Positions 26,520 to 36,556 are shown, numbered from the stretch's first letter. The stretch: 64,000 nt of DNA from Calothrix sp. 336/3 (GCF_000734895.2 NZ_CP011382.1:5372700-5436699); one strand, 5' to 3'. The notes: generated by a model from the letters alone, not told the origin. Made by a program: numbers and translations.

Positions 26520-27680
26520 TTAATCCTCAATCACTGGTAGGGTGACAGTGAAAGTTGTGCCTTGATTTTCCTGACTCTCTACGATAATTTTTCCTTGACA
26601 GACTTCCACACATTTTTTCACAATTGCTAGTCCTAAACCACTACCAGGAATTCTCCCCACATTACTAGCACGGTGAAAAGGTTGGAAGATGGTGGATATA
26701 TCTGCTTCCGGAATTCCCATTCCCCAATCCTGAACGTGAAAAATTACATAGTTCTCTTCAGAACAAATACTGAAATGAATTTGACTGTCATCGGGGGAAT
26801 ATTTAATGGCATTTGCGAGTAAATTACTAAGAATATGTCGTAGTAAGTTTTCATCCCACAAACCCAGATTCATCTCACCTTGGGTAGTAAATATCAGACG
26901 TAGACGTTTCTCTTCTATACTGAGTCTCAGTTCTTGAATTAACTGTTGACAGAATTCTTGGAGATTTAAAGCAATTAACTGGCATTGAAACTTATCTATA
27001 TCTGTTTTGCCAATAAATGAAGCCTCGTCTAATAATTGTGCCATATTTTTGACGGCAGAGCGGATTAATTTAAAGTGATTAAGTTGTTTTTCCTTGGGTA
27101 ATTGCTCATAGTTATTCTGTAATAAACCAGCAGCGAGTAAAATTGTATTTAATGGGTTACGAATATCATGGGAAAGCATGGAAACAAATTCTGATTTAAA
27201 TTGATTGATTTCCTGTGCTTTGACTAATTCCGCAGTTCTTTCCTCAACCCGTGTTTCCAAGCTATGATTCACTGCACGTAAGCTTTCTAGGGTTTGTTTC
27301 CTTTCGATTGCATAACGTAGCGATCGCACTAAGATTTCGGGGTTTACCTGTCGTTTCACCAGATAATCCTGCGCTCCTTGACGTACTGCTTCCAGTGCTA
27401 GTTCATCATTATTATTAGTTAAAACGACGACGGGAATACTTGGAGCCAGGGAAAAAATAGGTTTGAGAGATGCTAACCCTTCACTATCGGGAAGAGTTAA
27501 ATCCAACAGGATGACATCAAAATCATATTGATGTAGTTGCTGAAATGCATCTCCTAACCGTTGAACATGAACTAAGTTAAAGATACTAAACTTGGTTTGC
27601 TTGAGAAATTCTTGTAACAATCGAGCTTCGGCAAGATTGTCTTCAATTAACAAGATTTTCACTGAGCATTCGCTAACCAT
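26520..27680 (-). CDS. Response regulator-histidine kinase hybrid (REC-HisKA-HATPase)
   Basis: The 386-residue protein has an N-terminal receiver domain (ILLIEDNLAEARLL, phospho-acceptor Asp in VILLDLTLPDSEG, VVVLTNNN, DYLVKRQV), a short coiled coil, and a histidine kinase with the H-box FVSMLSHDIRNPLN, N-box LSNLLANAIKYSP and G-boxes DWGMGIP and GSGLGLAIVKK. The REC-first order suggests a phosphate-controlled kinase. It is the third gene of a phytochrome operon, 60 bases after the Rcp gene. No membrane segment is present, so it likely acts in the cytosol downstream of the light receptor. Confidence 0.88.
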   Translation of the reverse strand: MVSECSVKILLIEDNLAEARLLQEFLKQTKFSIFNLVHVQRLGDAFQQLHQYDFDVILLDLTLPDSEGLASLKPIFSLAPSIPVVVLTNNNDELALEAVRQGAQDYLVKRQVNPEILVRSLRYAIERKQTLESLRAVNHSLETRVEERTAELVKAQEINQFKSEFVSMLSHDIRNPLNTILLAAGLLQNNYEQLPKEKQLNHFKLIRSAVKNMAQLLDEASFIGKTDIDKFQCQLIALNLQEFCQQLIQELRLSIEEKRLRLIFTTQGEMNLGLWDENLLRHILSNLLANAIKYSPDDSQIHFSICSEENYVIFHVQDWGMGIPEADISTIFQPFHRASNVGRIPGSGLGLAIVKKCVEVCQGKIIVESQENQGTTFTVTLPVIED

Positions 27681-27740
27681 AGTTACATAGTCAAGGGTGG
27701 AAAGTCTATTTATGGGAGCAATTATTCATCTCTCCATCGA

Positions 27741-28175
27741 TTATTCCGATGGTAGGGTGACAGTTGATAACCAAAAGTCTTCAATCCCTTTAACTATTTG
27801 AAATAGTTGATTGAGATTTCTCGACTTGGTAATGTAGCAGTTGACGTGTAAATCGTAGCTGTGAAAAATATCATCCTCATTATGAGAAGTTGTGAGCACA
27901 ACTACAGGAATTCGCTTCAGTTTGGGGTCACTTTTTATTTCTGCTAGCACTTCCCTACCATCTTTTTTCGGTAGATTCAAATCCAAAAGAATCAAGTCGG
28001 GACGGATTGCACCAACATATTCACCTTCCTGACGTAAATATGCCATAGCATCCATCCCATCTCTGACAATTATCACCTCATGGGGAATGATACTATTTTT
28101 CAGAACTTCTTGAATCAGACGAATATCCGCTTTATTATCCTCTACCAAAAAGATGATTTTGCGTTTTGCGTCCAT
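27741..28175 (-). CDS. rcpA: Phytochrome response regulator (Rcp type, single REC domain)
   Basis: The 144-residue protein is a stand-alone receiver of the Rcp1 class: IIFLVEDNKADIRLIQEVLK, phospho-acceptor Asp in LILLDLNLPKKDG, VVVLTTSHNEDD and the Lys in CYITKS. It has no DNA-binding output domain, as usual for phytochrome partners. I start at the ATG at 28175; an in-frame GTG lies 12 bases upstream. It overlaps the 3' end of the phytochrome gene by about 40 bases, so translation is likely coupled. Confidence 0.88.
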   Translation of the reverse strand: MDAKRKIIFLVEDNKADIRLIQEVLKNSIIPHEVIIVRDGMDAMAYLRQEGEYVGAIRPDLILLDLNLPKKDGREVLAEIKSDPKLKRIPVVVLTTSHNEDDIFHSYDLHVNCYITKSRNLNQLFQIVKGIEDFWLSTVTLPSE

Positions 28176-30438
28176 TTCTGCGCTCACGATCGCGTCCTCC
28201 GACTGGAACCGTAAAGTAGAATGTAGCACCTTCTCCTACCTGTGACTCTACCCAAATTTTTCCTCGGTGACATTCGACAATTTTCTTGCATATAGCTAAA
28301 CCCATTCCGGTTCCGGGGTATTCTTCACGGGTATGGAGACGCTGGAAAATAACAAATATGCGATCGCTAAACCGAGGATCGATACCAATACCGTTATCCT
28401 GAACAGAAAATAACCATTCATCCTCTAATCTTTCTGCACCAATGTGAATTTTGGGTGCTTGATGACTACGGAATTTAATCGCATTTCCTAGTAAATTCTG
28501 GAACAGCTGCATTAACTGTGTACTATCAGCCAGAATAGTTGGTAATCCATCATGGGTAATGACTGCATTACTTTCAGCTATTCGTCCCCGCAAATTCCCT
28601 AAAGCACGTTCTAAAGCAGAATCAACTTCAGTTAATTGGAACTCAACTCCTTGGACATCTACCTTAGAATATGCCAGGACATCATCAATTAGTGTTTGCA
28701 TCAAGCTCACACCTTCCACAGCAAAATCAATGAATTCCTTGGCATCTTCATCTAAGGCTTCATGATATCGCATTTCCAGTAATTGCACATAGTTTGCTAC
28801 CTGGTTTAAAGGTTCCTGTAAATCATGGGAAGCAACATAGGCAAATTTTTTCAATTCCGCATTAGAACGTTCTAAATCATGGGCTAATTGAGCTAATTCG
28901 TCAGCTTGTCGCAATACAATATTCACAATTGCTTTGCGTAATTCTAATGCTGCTTTCACTTCAACAGACTTCCAGGGTAAGGAAGTTAAACTCACTGTTT
29001 GCTTCCATAATTCAAAGGATTTCCGAGGACATAAACTAGTCTCACCATGGGACTGATTAACTGTAAATGCTTCCTGGGGATTACCACCCCAATTCACAGT
29101 TTGAATTACCTCTGGACGGAACCATAGGACATAATTGCGCTGGGAAATCGGAATTGCAAGCAAACCACTCCCAACCTGTTTAAATTTTTCCGCATCTGGA
29201 TAAATTTGTGTTAAAGAATCAGTATAGAATATCTCTTCTGCCACATGATTTTTCAGCCACTGTAGCAAGAAATTTAAATCCTCTTCCTTTGGGGTATCTC
29301 CAATCAGGGTATACTGACCACCAAAGTAAATTGCTGCTCCTTTAGCGCTGACTAAATCCAGAAGATTCGGTTGATGTTTAATTAACCCCTCAATAAAGTT
29401 TTCATCTTGGGACATATATTCAATCAACCGTGACTGAATATAATTAAGCTGCATTCGATAGTCGTAATCTTCTGTTTCTTCCTTGACAGAAAGTTCCGAA
29501 AAAATTACTCTCCCTAGGAACTCACAAGCTTTGCGTAATTCGTAGGAAACATATTTTGGTGTTTGGTGGTGACAAGCGATTAATCCCCAGAGTTTACCAT
29601 CCTTAATTAAGGAAATTGTTAAAGATGCACCCACACCCATATTATGTAAATAATCAGTATGACAAGAGTAGGGGCTTCTGAGAATAGAATTGGTTAAATC
29701 AAGGGGACGTTGATTAACAGGATTAATTGTGGGAAAGATAGTGACAGGTTGACTATGGGTATCAGGAATTAGACGAATCCAATTAGAGATAAATAATTTG
29801 CGAGCTGGCTTAGGAATATCTGATTCGGGATAGTGTAAACCTAAGTATGATTCTAAATTGTCTATTTTTTCTTCAGCAATAACAGACCCATGTCCATCAT
29901 CATCAAACTTATACAGCATCACCCGATCAAATCCAGTCACTTTCCGGACTTCTTGGACAATAATTTGACAGAAATCATGTAAGTTTGATGTTGCTTCTAG
30001 TTGATTAATAGATGCCCTTGCTAAGTGATAAAAGCTGAGAAATGGAATATTTTCATGAGTGATAGCTGGTTCCAATTCTAAAATCAGCAAGCCATCCCGA
30101 TTCCGATGAAATATAGCATCGAAGACAACATAATCTTCACCTTTTCCCCTTGCCCAAATCTTGGTCGGATTAATAAAATCGAGGCTGTTTTGGGCTAGTC
30201 CAGTTTTAATTCTTTCAATTTGAAAAGGGTCTAGTAAATCTTCTAGTTTTTGGGATAATATCTCCTGAGAAGAACGCCCGAATATTGTAGAAATATTACT
30301 ACTAACTTGAATTATCTCTAATTCTGGTTCTGTTAAAACTAAAAGGATGCCATGGGGTTGAATTTGACCAGCTAGATGAATTGTTGGTTCTTTTAAACTA
30401 GTCAAATCGATTGCTTGCGTATGGAAATCCATAACCAT
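28135..30438 (-). CDS. cphA: Cph1-type phytochrome histidine kinase
   Basis: The 767-residue protein is a red/far-red photoreceptor kinase. It has PAS (about 15-125), GAF (about 140-310), PHY (about 330-505) and kinase (from about 520) regions. The GAF domain has the bilin-attachment Cys259 next to His260 (RSPYSCHTDYL), DIP at 207-209 and His290, all at the positions known from Synechocystis Cph1, while the N-terminus lacks the biliverdin-binding Cys. This indicates a phycocyanobilin chromophore. The PHY tongue has PRKSF at 471-475 and the phospho-acceptor is near His538 (YVASHDLQEPLN). Length and the following rcp gene match the CphA-RcpA pairs of Calothrix-type cyanobacteria. Alternative start ATG is residue 3. 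Confidence 0.93.
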   Translation of the reverse strand: MVMDFHTQAIDLTSLKEPTIHLAGQIQPHGILLVLTEPELEIIQVSSNISTIFGRSSQEILSQKLEDLLDPFQIERIKTGLAQNSLDFINPTKIWARGKGEDYVVFDAIFHRNRDGLLILELEPAITHENIPFLSFYHLARASINQLEATSNLHDFCQIIVQEVRKVTGFDRVMLYKFDDDGHGSVIAEEKIDNLESYLGLHYPESDIPKPARKLFISNWIRLIPDTHSQPVTIFPTINPVNQRPLDLTNSILRSPYSCHTDYLHNMGVGASLTISLIKDGKLWGLIACHHQTPKYVSYELRKACEFLGRVIFSELSVKEETEDYDYRMQLNYIQSRLIEYMSQDENFIEGLIKHQPNLLDLVSAKGAAIYFGGQYTLIGDTPKEEDLNFLLQWLKNHVAEEIFYTDSLTQIYPDAEKFKQVGSGLLAIPISQRNYVLWFRPEVIQTVNWGGNPQEAFTVNQSHGETSLCPRKSFELWKQTVSLTSLPWKSVEVKAALELRKAIVNIVLRQADELAQLAHDLERSNAELKKFAYVASHDLQEPLNQVANYVQLLEMRYHEALDEDAKEFIDFAVEGVSLMQTLIDDVLAYSKVDVQGVEFQLTEVDSALERALGNLRGRIAESNAVITHDGLPTILADSTQLMQLFQNLLGNAIKFRSHQAPKIHIGAERLEDEWLFSVQDNGIGIDPRFSDRIFVIFQRLHTREEYPGTGMGLAICKKIVECHRGKIWVESQVGEGATFYFTVPVGGRDRERRNGRKTQNHLFGRG

Positions 30439-31053
30439 GATTGATTCTCCTCGGATTTACGGAGCTTCTATAGTCGAATGTGATGATATATAGTCATAGG
30501 TGAGAAGTAATCCTATCTGTTTTCCTATTACTCTACCTGACTTAATCAAGAGAATTGACGAAATATTGAGGCTAATTTTCCTATAAGTGATTTTGCACTT
30601 ACTCAGTGTAACAAGTAAAAAATAAATCTTGAAATAACATATATGAAAACTCCGTTATCTTTACACTTGACAATGTTGTCTTTTGTAAACTTTAAATACA
30701 TTTAATTCGTATTTGTTAACTAATTTACTAACAAAAACTAGAAAACTATATGGGATTGCTAAAACATTTTTGAGAGAAAACATCTGCGAGTTCTCCTAGA
30801 ATCCTGGGATCCGAACCTGGAAAATCTTGCAAGTCTGGTGTGAACTACTAGTTAACCATGAACCTATACACGAAATATCAAGGAATATTTTGTGGTGAGA
30901 CGATCGCCACTATCTCCTATGCAAGTATCATCCTTTACTATCCCTAGGCGATCGCCAGTATTTAGTATCCCAGTTTAGGACATTCCCCCATTCCCCTCAG
31001 CCCAGAAATGGATATTATAGGAAAGTAGACAAAACTTAAAATAATTTATCATA
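30439..31053. other. Divergent spacer between phytochrome operon and transporter
   Basis: These 615 bases should contain the promoters of the phytochrome operon and the opposite transporter gene. Two HIP1-like sites lie near 30902 and 30947. I looked for a riboswitch upstream of the transporter and found no recognisable conserved core. No gene is supported. Confidence 0.45.
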
Positions 31054-32436
31054 ATGCTGATTGACTCCTCTGGCTTGTCCAAGGTTAAAGACTCAGTAAA
31101 AGAGAAAGTATTGTTTGGTAACGAACCGAGTGCGGAATTAATCGCCATTCTCAGCGTTTATTTTGTCCAAGGGATTCTCGGTTTAGCACGGTTAGCCGTC
31201 AGTTTCTTTCTCAAAGACGAGTTAGGACTAACTCCGGTACAAGTTTCAGCGATGATGGGTGTTGTTGCCCTACCGTGGATTATTAAACCCCTATTTGGCT
31301 TTATTTCCGACGGTTTTCCCATCCTGGGCTATCGTCGTCGTCCCTACCTAATTTTATCGGGAATTCTAGGGACAATATCCTGGGTGAGTTTAGCAACAAT
31401 TGTACACACACCCCTAGCTGCCACAGGAGCGATCGCCCTCGGTTCTTTAAGCGTTGCTGTCAGTGATGTCATCGTCGATTCCCTAGTAGTTGAACGCGCA
31501 AGAAGTGAATCCCAAGCAGACGCGGGTTCTCTCCAGTCACTCACCTGGGGAACCTCATCCCTCGGAGGCTTAATCACAGCTTATTTCAGTGGAATGCTGC
31601 TACAACACTTCACCACCAGCACTATCTTCTGGATTACCGCTTCCTTCCCCCTCATCGTCTCATCTGTTGCTTGGTTTATTGCTGAATCTCCCATCAAACG
31701 AGACTCCAGCACCCCCAAATATTCCCAATTTACCTCCATCAAGAGCCAAATCACCCAACTGCGTCAAGCAATTACCCAAAAAGCAATTTGGTTACCCACA
31801 GCATTTGTTTTTCTGTGGCAAGCTACACCCACCGCAGACTCAGCTTTTTTCTTCTTTACCACTAACGAACTCCATTTTGAACCGGAGTTTCTCGGTAGAG
31901 TACGTTTAGTCACCAGTATTGCCTCCCTAATTGGTATTTGGATATTCCAGCGTTTTCTGAAATCTGTTTCCTTTCGGGCGATCTTTGGCTGGAGTACAGT
32001 AATTTCCGCAGCATTAGGGATGACAATGTTACTTTTAGTCACCCATGCTAACCGTGCCCTTGGTATTGATGACCACTGGTTTAGTCTCGGTGATAGTCTC
32101 ATTCTCACCGTGATGGGGCAAATTGCCTATATGCCAGTACTTGTACTTGCGGCAAGACTTTGCCCTCCTGGAGTTGAAGCGACTTTATTTGCTTTATTAA
32201 TGTCTATTTCAAATCTTGCAGGGTTAGTTTCCTACGAATTTGGTGCAATGATTATGCACTGGTTAAATATTACCGAAACCAACTTTCAGCAACTTTGGCT
32301 ATTAGTCATCATCACCAATCTCAGCACCCTACTACCATTACCATTTTTGAATTGGCTACCAACTAATGATTCCCCAACACTTTCACTAGTCAAACAGGCA
32401 ACTGAGAAGGAAGAAGAAAGCATACTTTCTGCTTAA
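31054..32436 (+). CDS. BT1-family folate/biopterin transporter (MFS fold)
   Basis: The 460-residue integral membrane protein has about 12 hydrophobic segments. Motifs PWIIKPLFGFISDGFPILGY and GYRRRPYLILSG, and the DVIVDSLVVERAR segment, are hallmarks of the BT1 family, whose cyanobacterial and plastid members move folates. The cytoplasmic loop between the halves (about residues 215-245) is short. The substrate here is inferred from the family only. It is followed by the carotenoid oxygenase gene after 130 bases on the same strand. Confidence 0.85.
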   Translation: MLIDSSGLSKVKDSVKEKVLFGNEPSAELIAILSVYFVQGILGLARLAVSFFLKDELGLTPVQVSAMMGVVALPWIIKPLFGFISDGFPILGYRRRPYLILSGILGTISWVSLATIVHTPLAATGAIALGSLSVAVSDVIVDSLVVERARSESQADAGSLQSLTWGTSSLGGLITAYFSGMLLQHFTTSTIFWITASFPLIVSSVAWFIAESPIKRDSSTPKYSQFTSIKSQITQLRQAITQKAIWLPTAFVFLWQATPTADSAFFFFTTNELHFEPEFLGRVRLVTSIASLIGIWIFQRFLKSVSFRAIFGWSTVISAALGMTMLLLVTHANRALGIDDHWFSLGDSLILTVMGQIAYMPVLVLAARLCPPGVEATLFALLMSISNLAGLVSYEFGAMIMHWLNITETNFQQLWLLVIITNLSTLLPLPFLNWLPTNDSPTLSLVKQATEKEEESILSA

Positions 32437-32566
32437 ATAGCTCATCAAATTCGTGAAAAGTTTCTCTTTTTTGCGCTCTTTGTAGTTCCTTAAAAAAGAT
32501 TTTTCACTAACAAAGACTACTATATCTCCGTTATCCTATTTCATATCTCTGCATTTCATCACAAAA

Positions 32567-34048
32567 ATGTCAACTTCCACAAAAACATCTACACCAAAAT
32601 CCTACACCCTCCAAGATTGGCAAGGTGGCTACGAATCCCTCAAACAGGAATTTGATTATTGGATAGAAGATATAGAAGGAGAAATTCCCCCAGAATTAAA
32701 TGGAACTCTCTTTCGCAATGGTCCCGGATTACTAGATATTAATGGACAGAAAATTCACCACCCCTTTGATGGTGATGGGATGATTTCTCGGATTACCTTC
32801 ACCCAAGGAAAAGCCCATTTTCGGAATCGATTTGTCGAAACAGAAGGATACTTAGCCGAAAAAGCTGCGGGAAAAATTCTTTATCGGGGAGCATTCGGTA
32901 CACAGAAACCTGGTGGTGTATTTAGCAATTTCCTAGATATTAAAAACAAAAATATCGCCAACACCAATGTCATTTACTGGGGCGGTAAATTGCTGGCATT
33001 ATGGGAAGGTGCAGAACCCCATTTATTAGATGCAACAACCCTAAAAACCCTAGGGAAAGAATATTTTCAGGGAACTTTACAATCTGGAGATGCATTTTCT
33101 GCCCATCCTCGGATTGACCCCTATAGTAATTTAGATAATGGTCAACCCTGTCTAGTTAACTTTTCTATCAAACCTGGATTATCTACCAAAATTAATATTT
33201 TTGAGTTAGATATTTCTGGAAATATCATCAGACGGAATTCCCACATTGTTCCGGGGTTTGCTTTCCTTCACGATTTTGCAATTACTCCCAATTACTGTAT
33301 TTTCTTCCAGAATCCAGTGAAATTTAATCCCTTACCTTTCCTGATGGGAATGCGTGGTGCGGGAGAATGTGTCAAATTTCAAGCAAATCAACCAACCCAG
33401 ATAATTATTATTCCGAGAAATCCCCAATCTGGGAAAGTAGAAGTATTAGAAACTAATTCTGGTTTTATCTTCCACCACGGTAACGCCTTTGAACAAGGGG
33501 ATGAAATTATCATCGATTCTATTGCCTATGCATCCTTCCCAGAAGTTCAAGCCAACACTGATTTTCGTCAAACTGATTTTACCAAAGTACCACCGGGGCA
33601 ACTGTGGCGTTTTTCTTTAAATCTGCGTCAGCAATCCGTGAACCGAGAATTATTGCTAGAACGTTCTTGTGAGTTTCCCTCATTACATCCTGAGCGAGTC
33701 GGACAGAATTACCGTTATTTATACATAGGTATAGCTGATACTGCCACAGGCAACGCACCTTTGCAAGCCTATGTCAAACTGGATGTGCAGCAGGGTACTC
33801 AACAAATTTGGAGTGCAGCACCCCGTGGATTTGTGAGTGAACCCATTTTCGTTCCTCGTCAAAACTCCACAGGTGAGGATGATGGTTGGTTGTTGGGTGT
33901 AGTGTATGATGCAGCTCAGAGTCGCTCAGATATTGTGATTTTAGATGCCAGAGATATCAGTAAAGGTACGGTGGCAAAACTGCATCTCAAACATCACATA
34001 CCCTACGGTTTACATGGAAGTTTTACAAAAGAGGTGTTTGTGAAGTAA
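32567..34048 (+). CDS. Carotenoid cleavage oxygenase (RPE65/CCD family)
   Basis: Enzymes of this family cleave carotenoids or apocarotenoids with a non-heme Fe(II) held by four histidines in a seven-bladed propeller. The 493-residue protein shows the four His contexts: FSAHPRIDP, FLHDFAIT, FIFHHGNAFE and PYGLHGSF at the C-terminus. The N-terminal ELNGTLFRNGPG and HPFDGDGMI are also family hallmarks. Substrate and cleavage position cannot be read from sequence. The product is likely soluble or membrane-associated; no signal peptide is present. Confidence 0.92.
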   Translation: MSTSTKTSTPKSYTLQDWQGGYESLKQEFDYWIEDIEGEIPPELNGTLFRNGPGLLDINGQKIHHPFDGDGMISRITFTQGKAHFRNRFVETEGYLAEKAAGKILYRGAFGTQKPGGVFSNFLDIKNKNIANTNVIYWGGKLLALWEGAEPHLLDATTLKTLGKEYFQGTLQSGDAFSAHPRIDPYSNLDNGQPCLVNFSIKPGLSTKINIFELDISGNIIRRNSHIVPGFAFLHDFAITPNYCIFFQNPVKFNPLPFLMGMRGAGECVKFQANQPTQIIIIPRNPQSGKVEVLETNSGFIFHHGNAFEQGDEIIIDSIAYASFPEVQANTDFRQTDFTKVPPGQLWRFSLNLRQQSVNRELLLERSCEFPSLHPERVGQNYRYLYIGIADTATGNAPLQAYVKLDVQQGTQQIWSAAPRGFVSEPIFVPRQNSTGEDDGWLLGVVYDAAQSRSDIVILDARDISKGTVAKLHLKHHIPYGLHGSFTKEVFVK

Positions 34049-34067
34049 TTCGTAATTCCTAAAACTA

Positions 34068-34084
34068 GGGAGCGAGATGCTCCC
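34068..34084 (+). repeat. Copy of the GGGAGCGAGACGCTCCC palindrome family (variant)
   Basis: The copy reads GGGAGCGAGATGCTCCC followed by ACTAAA, one base from consensus with a six-base-pair stem. It lies 20 bases after the carotenoid oxygenase stop. Confidence 0.7.
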
Positions 34085-34250
34085 ACTAAACATTATTTTA
34101 CCTTTACCCATCACAGCTGATGCGATGAACCACCATACTAATTCTGCGAAGGGGAGAAAACACGCTGCTCGTAGAAGTAGGAGAATTAAAGCCCCAATTT
34201 GACTAAAAACTTAAATTTCATAAACCTACTTTTTCCCTCACTAAAAAAAA

Positions 34251-34282
34251 TGAACACAGAAAAAATTCAGTATCTGTGTTCA
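34251..34282. repeat. Hairpin with upstream A-run
   Basis: TGAACACAG (34251-34259) and CTGTGTTCA (34274-34282) pair perfectly over nine bases. An A8 run just before the left arm would act as a T-run on the minus strand, so it could terminate minus-strand transcription, although no minus-strand gene lies nearby. For plus-strand transcripts it has no T-run. Confidence 0.45.
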
Positions 34283-34452
34283 CCTGTGTGTATCTCTGGT
34301 TCTCTGATTTTATACCTTAGGGATGCTAAAAAAAGATAATGGGCTAAAAAAATGTAACGAAATTTACGAAAGTTATATTTTCTGGGAAAAATTGGGCTAG
34401 GCTAGCCATCACAATCTGGTATATCACCAGACCGGAGTGAGAAGAAATACTT

Positions 34453-35742
34453 ATGATAGCCAGTTCTCTCCCATCCTGGGAAACAGCCTCTCCAGCACAT
34501 ATTTGCCCCTTTGACCAAGCTTGTAGTTATCTAGAACAGGCAGGAAAGGAGTTAAAGTTAGATGCAGGTATCTTGGAAGTATTGAGTCACCCTCACAAAG
34601 TTGTCACCGTATCTATCCCTATGAAACGGGATAACGGAGAAATTCAAGTTTTGGCAGGACATAGGGTACAACATTGTGATGTTTTGGGACCTTATAAAGG
34701 TGGTATCCGTTACCATCCGGCGGTGACATTACGGGAAGTATCGGCTTTGGCAATGCTGATGACTTGGAAATGTGCCCTACTGGGTATCCCCTACGGAGGG
34801 GCAAAGGGTGGTATTGCAATTGACCCGAAAAAATACAGTGTGGGGGAATTAGAAAGAATTACTCGACGCTATACCAGTGAGTTAATTAAAGATATTGGAC
34901 CAAGTGTAGATATACCTGCACCAGATATGGGGACATCGGCGCGGGAAATGGCATGGATGATGGATACTTATTCTGTGAATGTTGGTCATGCGGTTCCTGG
35001 TGTGGTGACAGGGAAACCCTTGTCTATCGGTGGTTCCCGTGGTCGGGAAATGGCAACGGGGCGGGGGGTAATGATTACCGTGCGCGAAGCATTGGCAGAT
35101 ATGGGTAAATCCTTGCAGGGTGTGCGGGTAGCAATTCAAGGATTTGGGAATGTCGGTAGTGCGGCTGCGATTTTATTACACCAAGCTGGAGCAAAAATTA
35201 TTGCTGTTTCTACTGGTGGAGGAGGTGTATATGATGATTATGGCTTGGATATTCCAGCCTTAAAAGCCTATACTGCCCAAAATCATCGGAGTGTTGTCGG
35301 TTTTTCCCCAGGGGTTGCTATCAGTAATGCAGAGTTATTAACTTTACCATGTGATGTATTGATTCCCGCAGCTCTGGAAAATCAAATTACAGAAGAAAAT
35401 GTCAAGGAAGTACAGGCGAGAATCATTGCAGAAGCGGCAAATGGTCCAGTAACTTTGGCTGCTAATCAATACTTAGAGTCACAAAATATCACAGTTTTAC
35501 CGGATATTCTGGCAAATGCTGGGGGTGTGGTGGTGAGTTATTTGGAATGGGTGCAAGGTCTTTCCTACGTATTTTGGGATGAGGAAAGGGTAAATCGAGA
35601 AATGGAGCAGTTAATGGTGCAAGCCTACAGGCAAGTTATGCAAGAATCAAAGACAAGGGGTATCCCCATTCGTTTAGCAGCTTATAGTTTAGGTGTGGGT
35701 AGAGTTGCTCAAGCTTGGAGCGATCGCGGTTTATATCCTTGA
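34453..35742 (+). CDS. gdhA: Glutamate dehydrogenase (Glu/Leu/Phe/Val family)
   Basis: The 429-residue enzyme interconverts glutamate and 2-oxoglutarate plus ammonium. It has the N-terminal substrate domain with GPYKGGIRYHP and the catalytic Lys in YGGAKGGIAIDP, PAPDMGTS with the catalytic Asp, and a Rossmann domain with VAIQGFGNVGSAAA and ALENQITEENV. Length fits hexameric glutamate dehydrogenases; leucine dehydrogenases are usually shorter. Cofactor choice cannot be told firmly. cobO follows after 33 bases on the same strand, so co-transcription is likely. Confidence 0.9.
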   Translation: MIASSLPSWETASPAHICPFDQACSYLEQAGKELKLDAGILEVLSHPHKVVTVSIPMKRDNGEIQVLAGHRVQHCDVLGPYKGGIRYHPAVTLREVSALAMLMTWKCALLGIPYGGAKGGIAIDPKKYSVGELERITRRYTSELIKDIGPSVDIPAPDMGTSAREMAWMMDTYSVNVGHAVPGVVTGKPLSIGGSRGREMATGRGVMITVREALADMGKSLQGVRVAIQGFGNVGSAAAILLHQAGAKIIAVSTGGGGVYDDYGLDIPALKAYTAQNHRSVVGFSPGVAISNAELLTLPCDVLIPAALENQITEENVKEVQARIIAEAANGPVTLAANQYLESQNITVLPDILANAGGVVVSYLEWVQGLSYVFWDEERVNREMEQLMVQAYRQVMQESKTRGIPIRLAAYSLGVGRVAQAWSDRGLYP

Positions 35743-35775
35743 CCACATCTACAAATCCCTTCTCCCTTTGTCAGG

Positions 35776-36459
35776 TTGTCCGATTTTTCTAGCTCATCCA
35801 TTCCTGTTATGCAAAATGATCAAGTTGGGAATAATGTCCGCTCATCCACAAATGCTGCTTTGAATGATCAGCAGTATCGCCAAAAAATGCAGCGTCGCAA
35901 GGAAGTCCAAGACCAACGGATTGCCGAAGCAGTGCCAGAAAAGGGTTTGATTGTGGTGCATACTGGCAATGGGAAGGGTAAAACTACCGCCGCATTAGGG
36001 ATGGTGTTGCGATCGCTAGGTCATGGTTATAAGGTGGCGATCGTGCAATTTATCAAAGGTGCGTGGGAACCTTCGGAAAAACGGGTGTTCAGTTTGTGGG
36101 AAGATCAGTTAGTTTTTCATGCGATGGGGGAAGGTTTTACCTGGGAAACCCAAGATCGCGATCGCGATATCGAAAAAGCTCAAGCTGCTTGGCAACGCAG
36201 TTTAGAATATATCCAAAATCCAGAATATAAATTAGTTTTGTTGGATGAGGTGAATATTGCGTTAAAACTGGGCTATTTGGAAGTTGAAGATATTCTCGAT
36301 GGTTTGGCGAAAAAACCTCAGGATAATCATGTGATTTTGACAGGTAGAGGCGCACCCCATCAACTTATCCAACAAGCTGATTTAGTTACAGAAATGACTT
36401 TAGTTAAACATCCTTTCCGTGATCAAGGGGTAAAAGCACAACCGGGAATTGAATATTAA
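35776..36459 (+). CDS. cobO: Cob(I)yrinic acid a,c-diamide adenosyltransferase CobO
   Basis: CobO transfers the adenosyl group from ATP to the corrinoid cobalt in the cobalamin pathway. The 227-residue product has the atypical P-loop HTGNGKGKTTAALG, IVQFIKGAW, FTWETQDRDRD and LVLLDEVNIALKLGYL, ending with HPFRDQGVKAQPGIEY, all typical of CobO/BtuR. The N-terminal 25 residues are variable. The start is uncertain: TTG at 35776 or ATG at 35809; neither has a clear ribosome binding site. It follows gdhA closely. Confidence 0.93.
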   Translation: MSDFSSSSIPVMQNDQVGNNVRSSTNAALNDQQYRQKMQRRKEVQDQRIAEAVPEKGLIVVHTGNGKGKTTAALGMVLRSLGHGYKVAIVQFIKGAWEPSEKRVFSLWEDQLVFHAMGEGFTWETQDRDRDIEKAQAAWQRSLEYIQNPEYKLVLLDEVNIALKLGYLEVEDILDGLAKKPQDNHVILTGRGAPHQLIQQADLVTEMTLVKHPFRDQGVKAQPGIEY

Positions 36460-36539
36460 ATACCTGCTTAAACCCATAAGTTGCTGTCACAGATAGTAAC
36501 TGTCATTGATATTGATAGTTTTCTGTTGTCCTCAAATCA

Positions 36540-36556
36540 GGAAGCGAGACGCTCCC
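36540..36556 (+). repeat. Copy of the GGGAGCGAGACGCTCCC palindrome family (variant)
   Basis: The copy reads GGAAGCGAGACGCTCCC within the longer context CAAATCA...CACTACAAATG shared with other copies. Confidence 0.7.

Larger units (their letters stand above)
34049..34452. other. Spacer upstream of glutamate dehydrogenase gene
   Basis: This 400-base region contains a palindrome-family copy at 34068-34084 and a hairpin at 34251-34282, and should hold the gdhA promoter. I see no gene. A canonical NtcA site (GTA-N8-TAC) was not noticed near the gdhA start, though I could not search exhaustively. Confidence 0.45.

Noticed and set aside
30439..31053. Riboswitch upstream of the folate/biopterin-type transporter
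   Set aside because: No recognisable THF, cobalamin or other aptamer core was found by eye.
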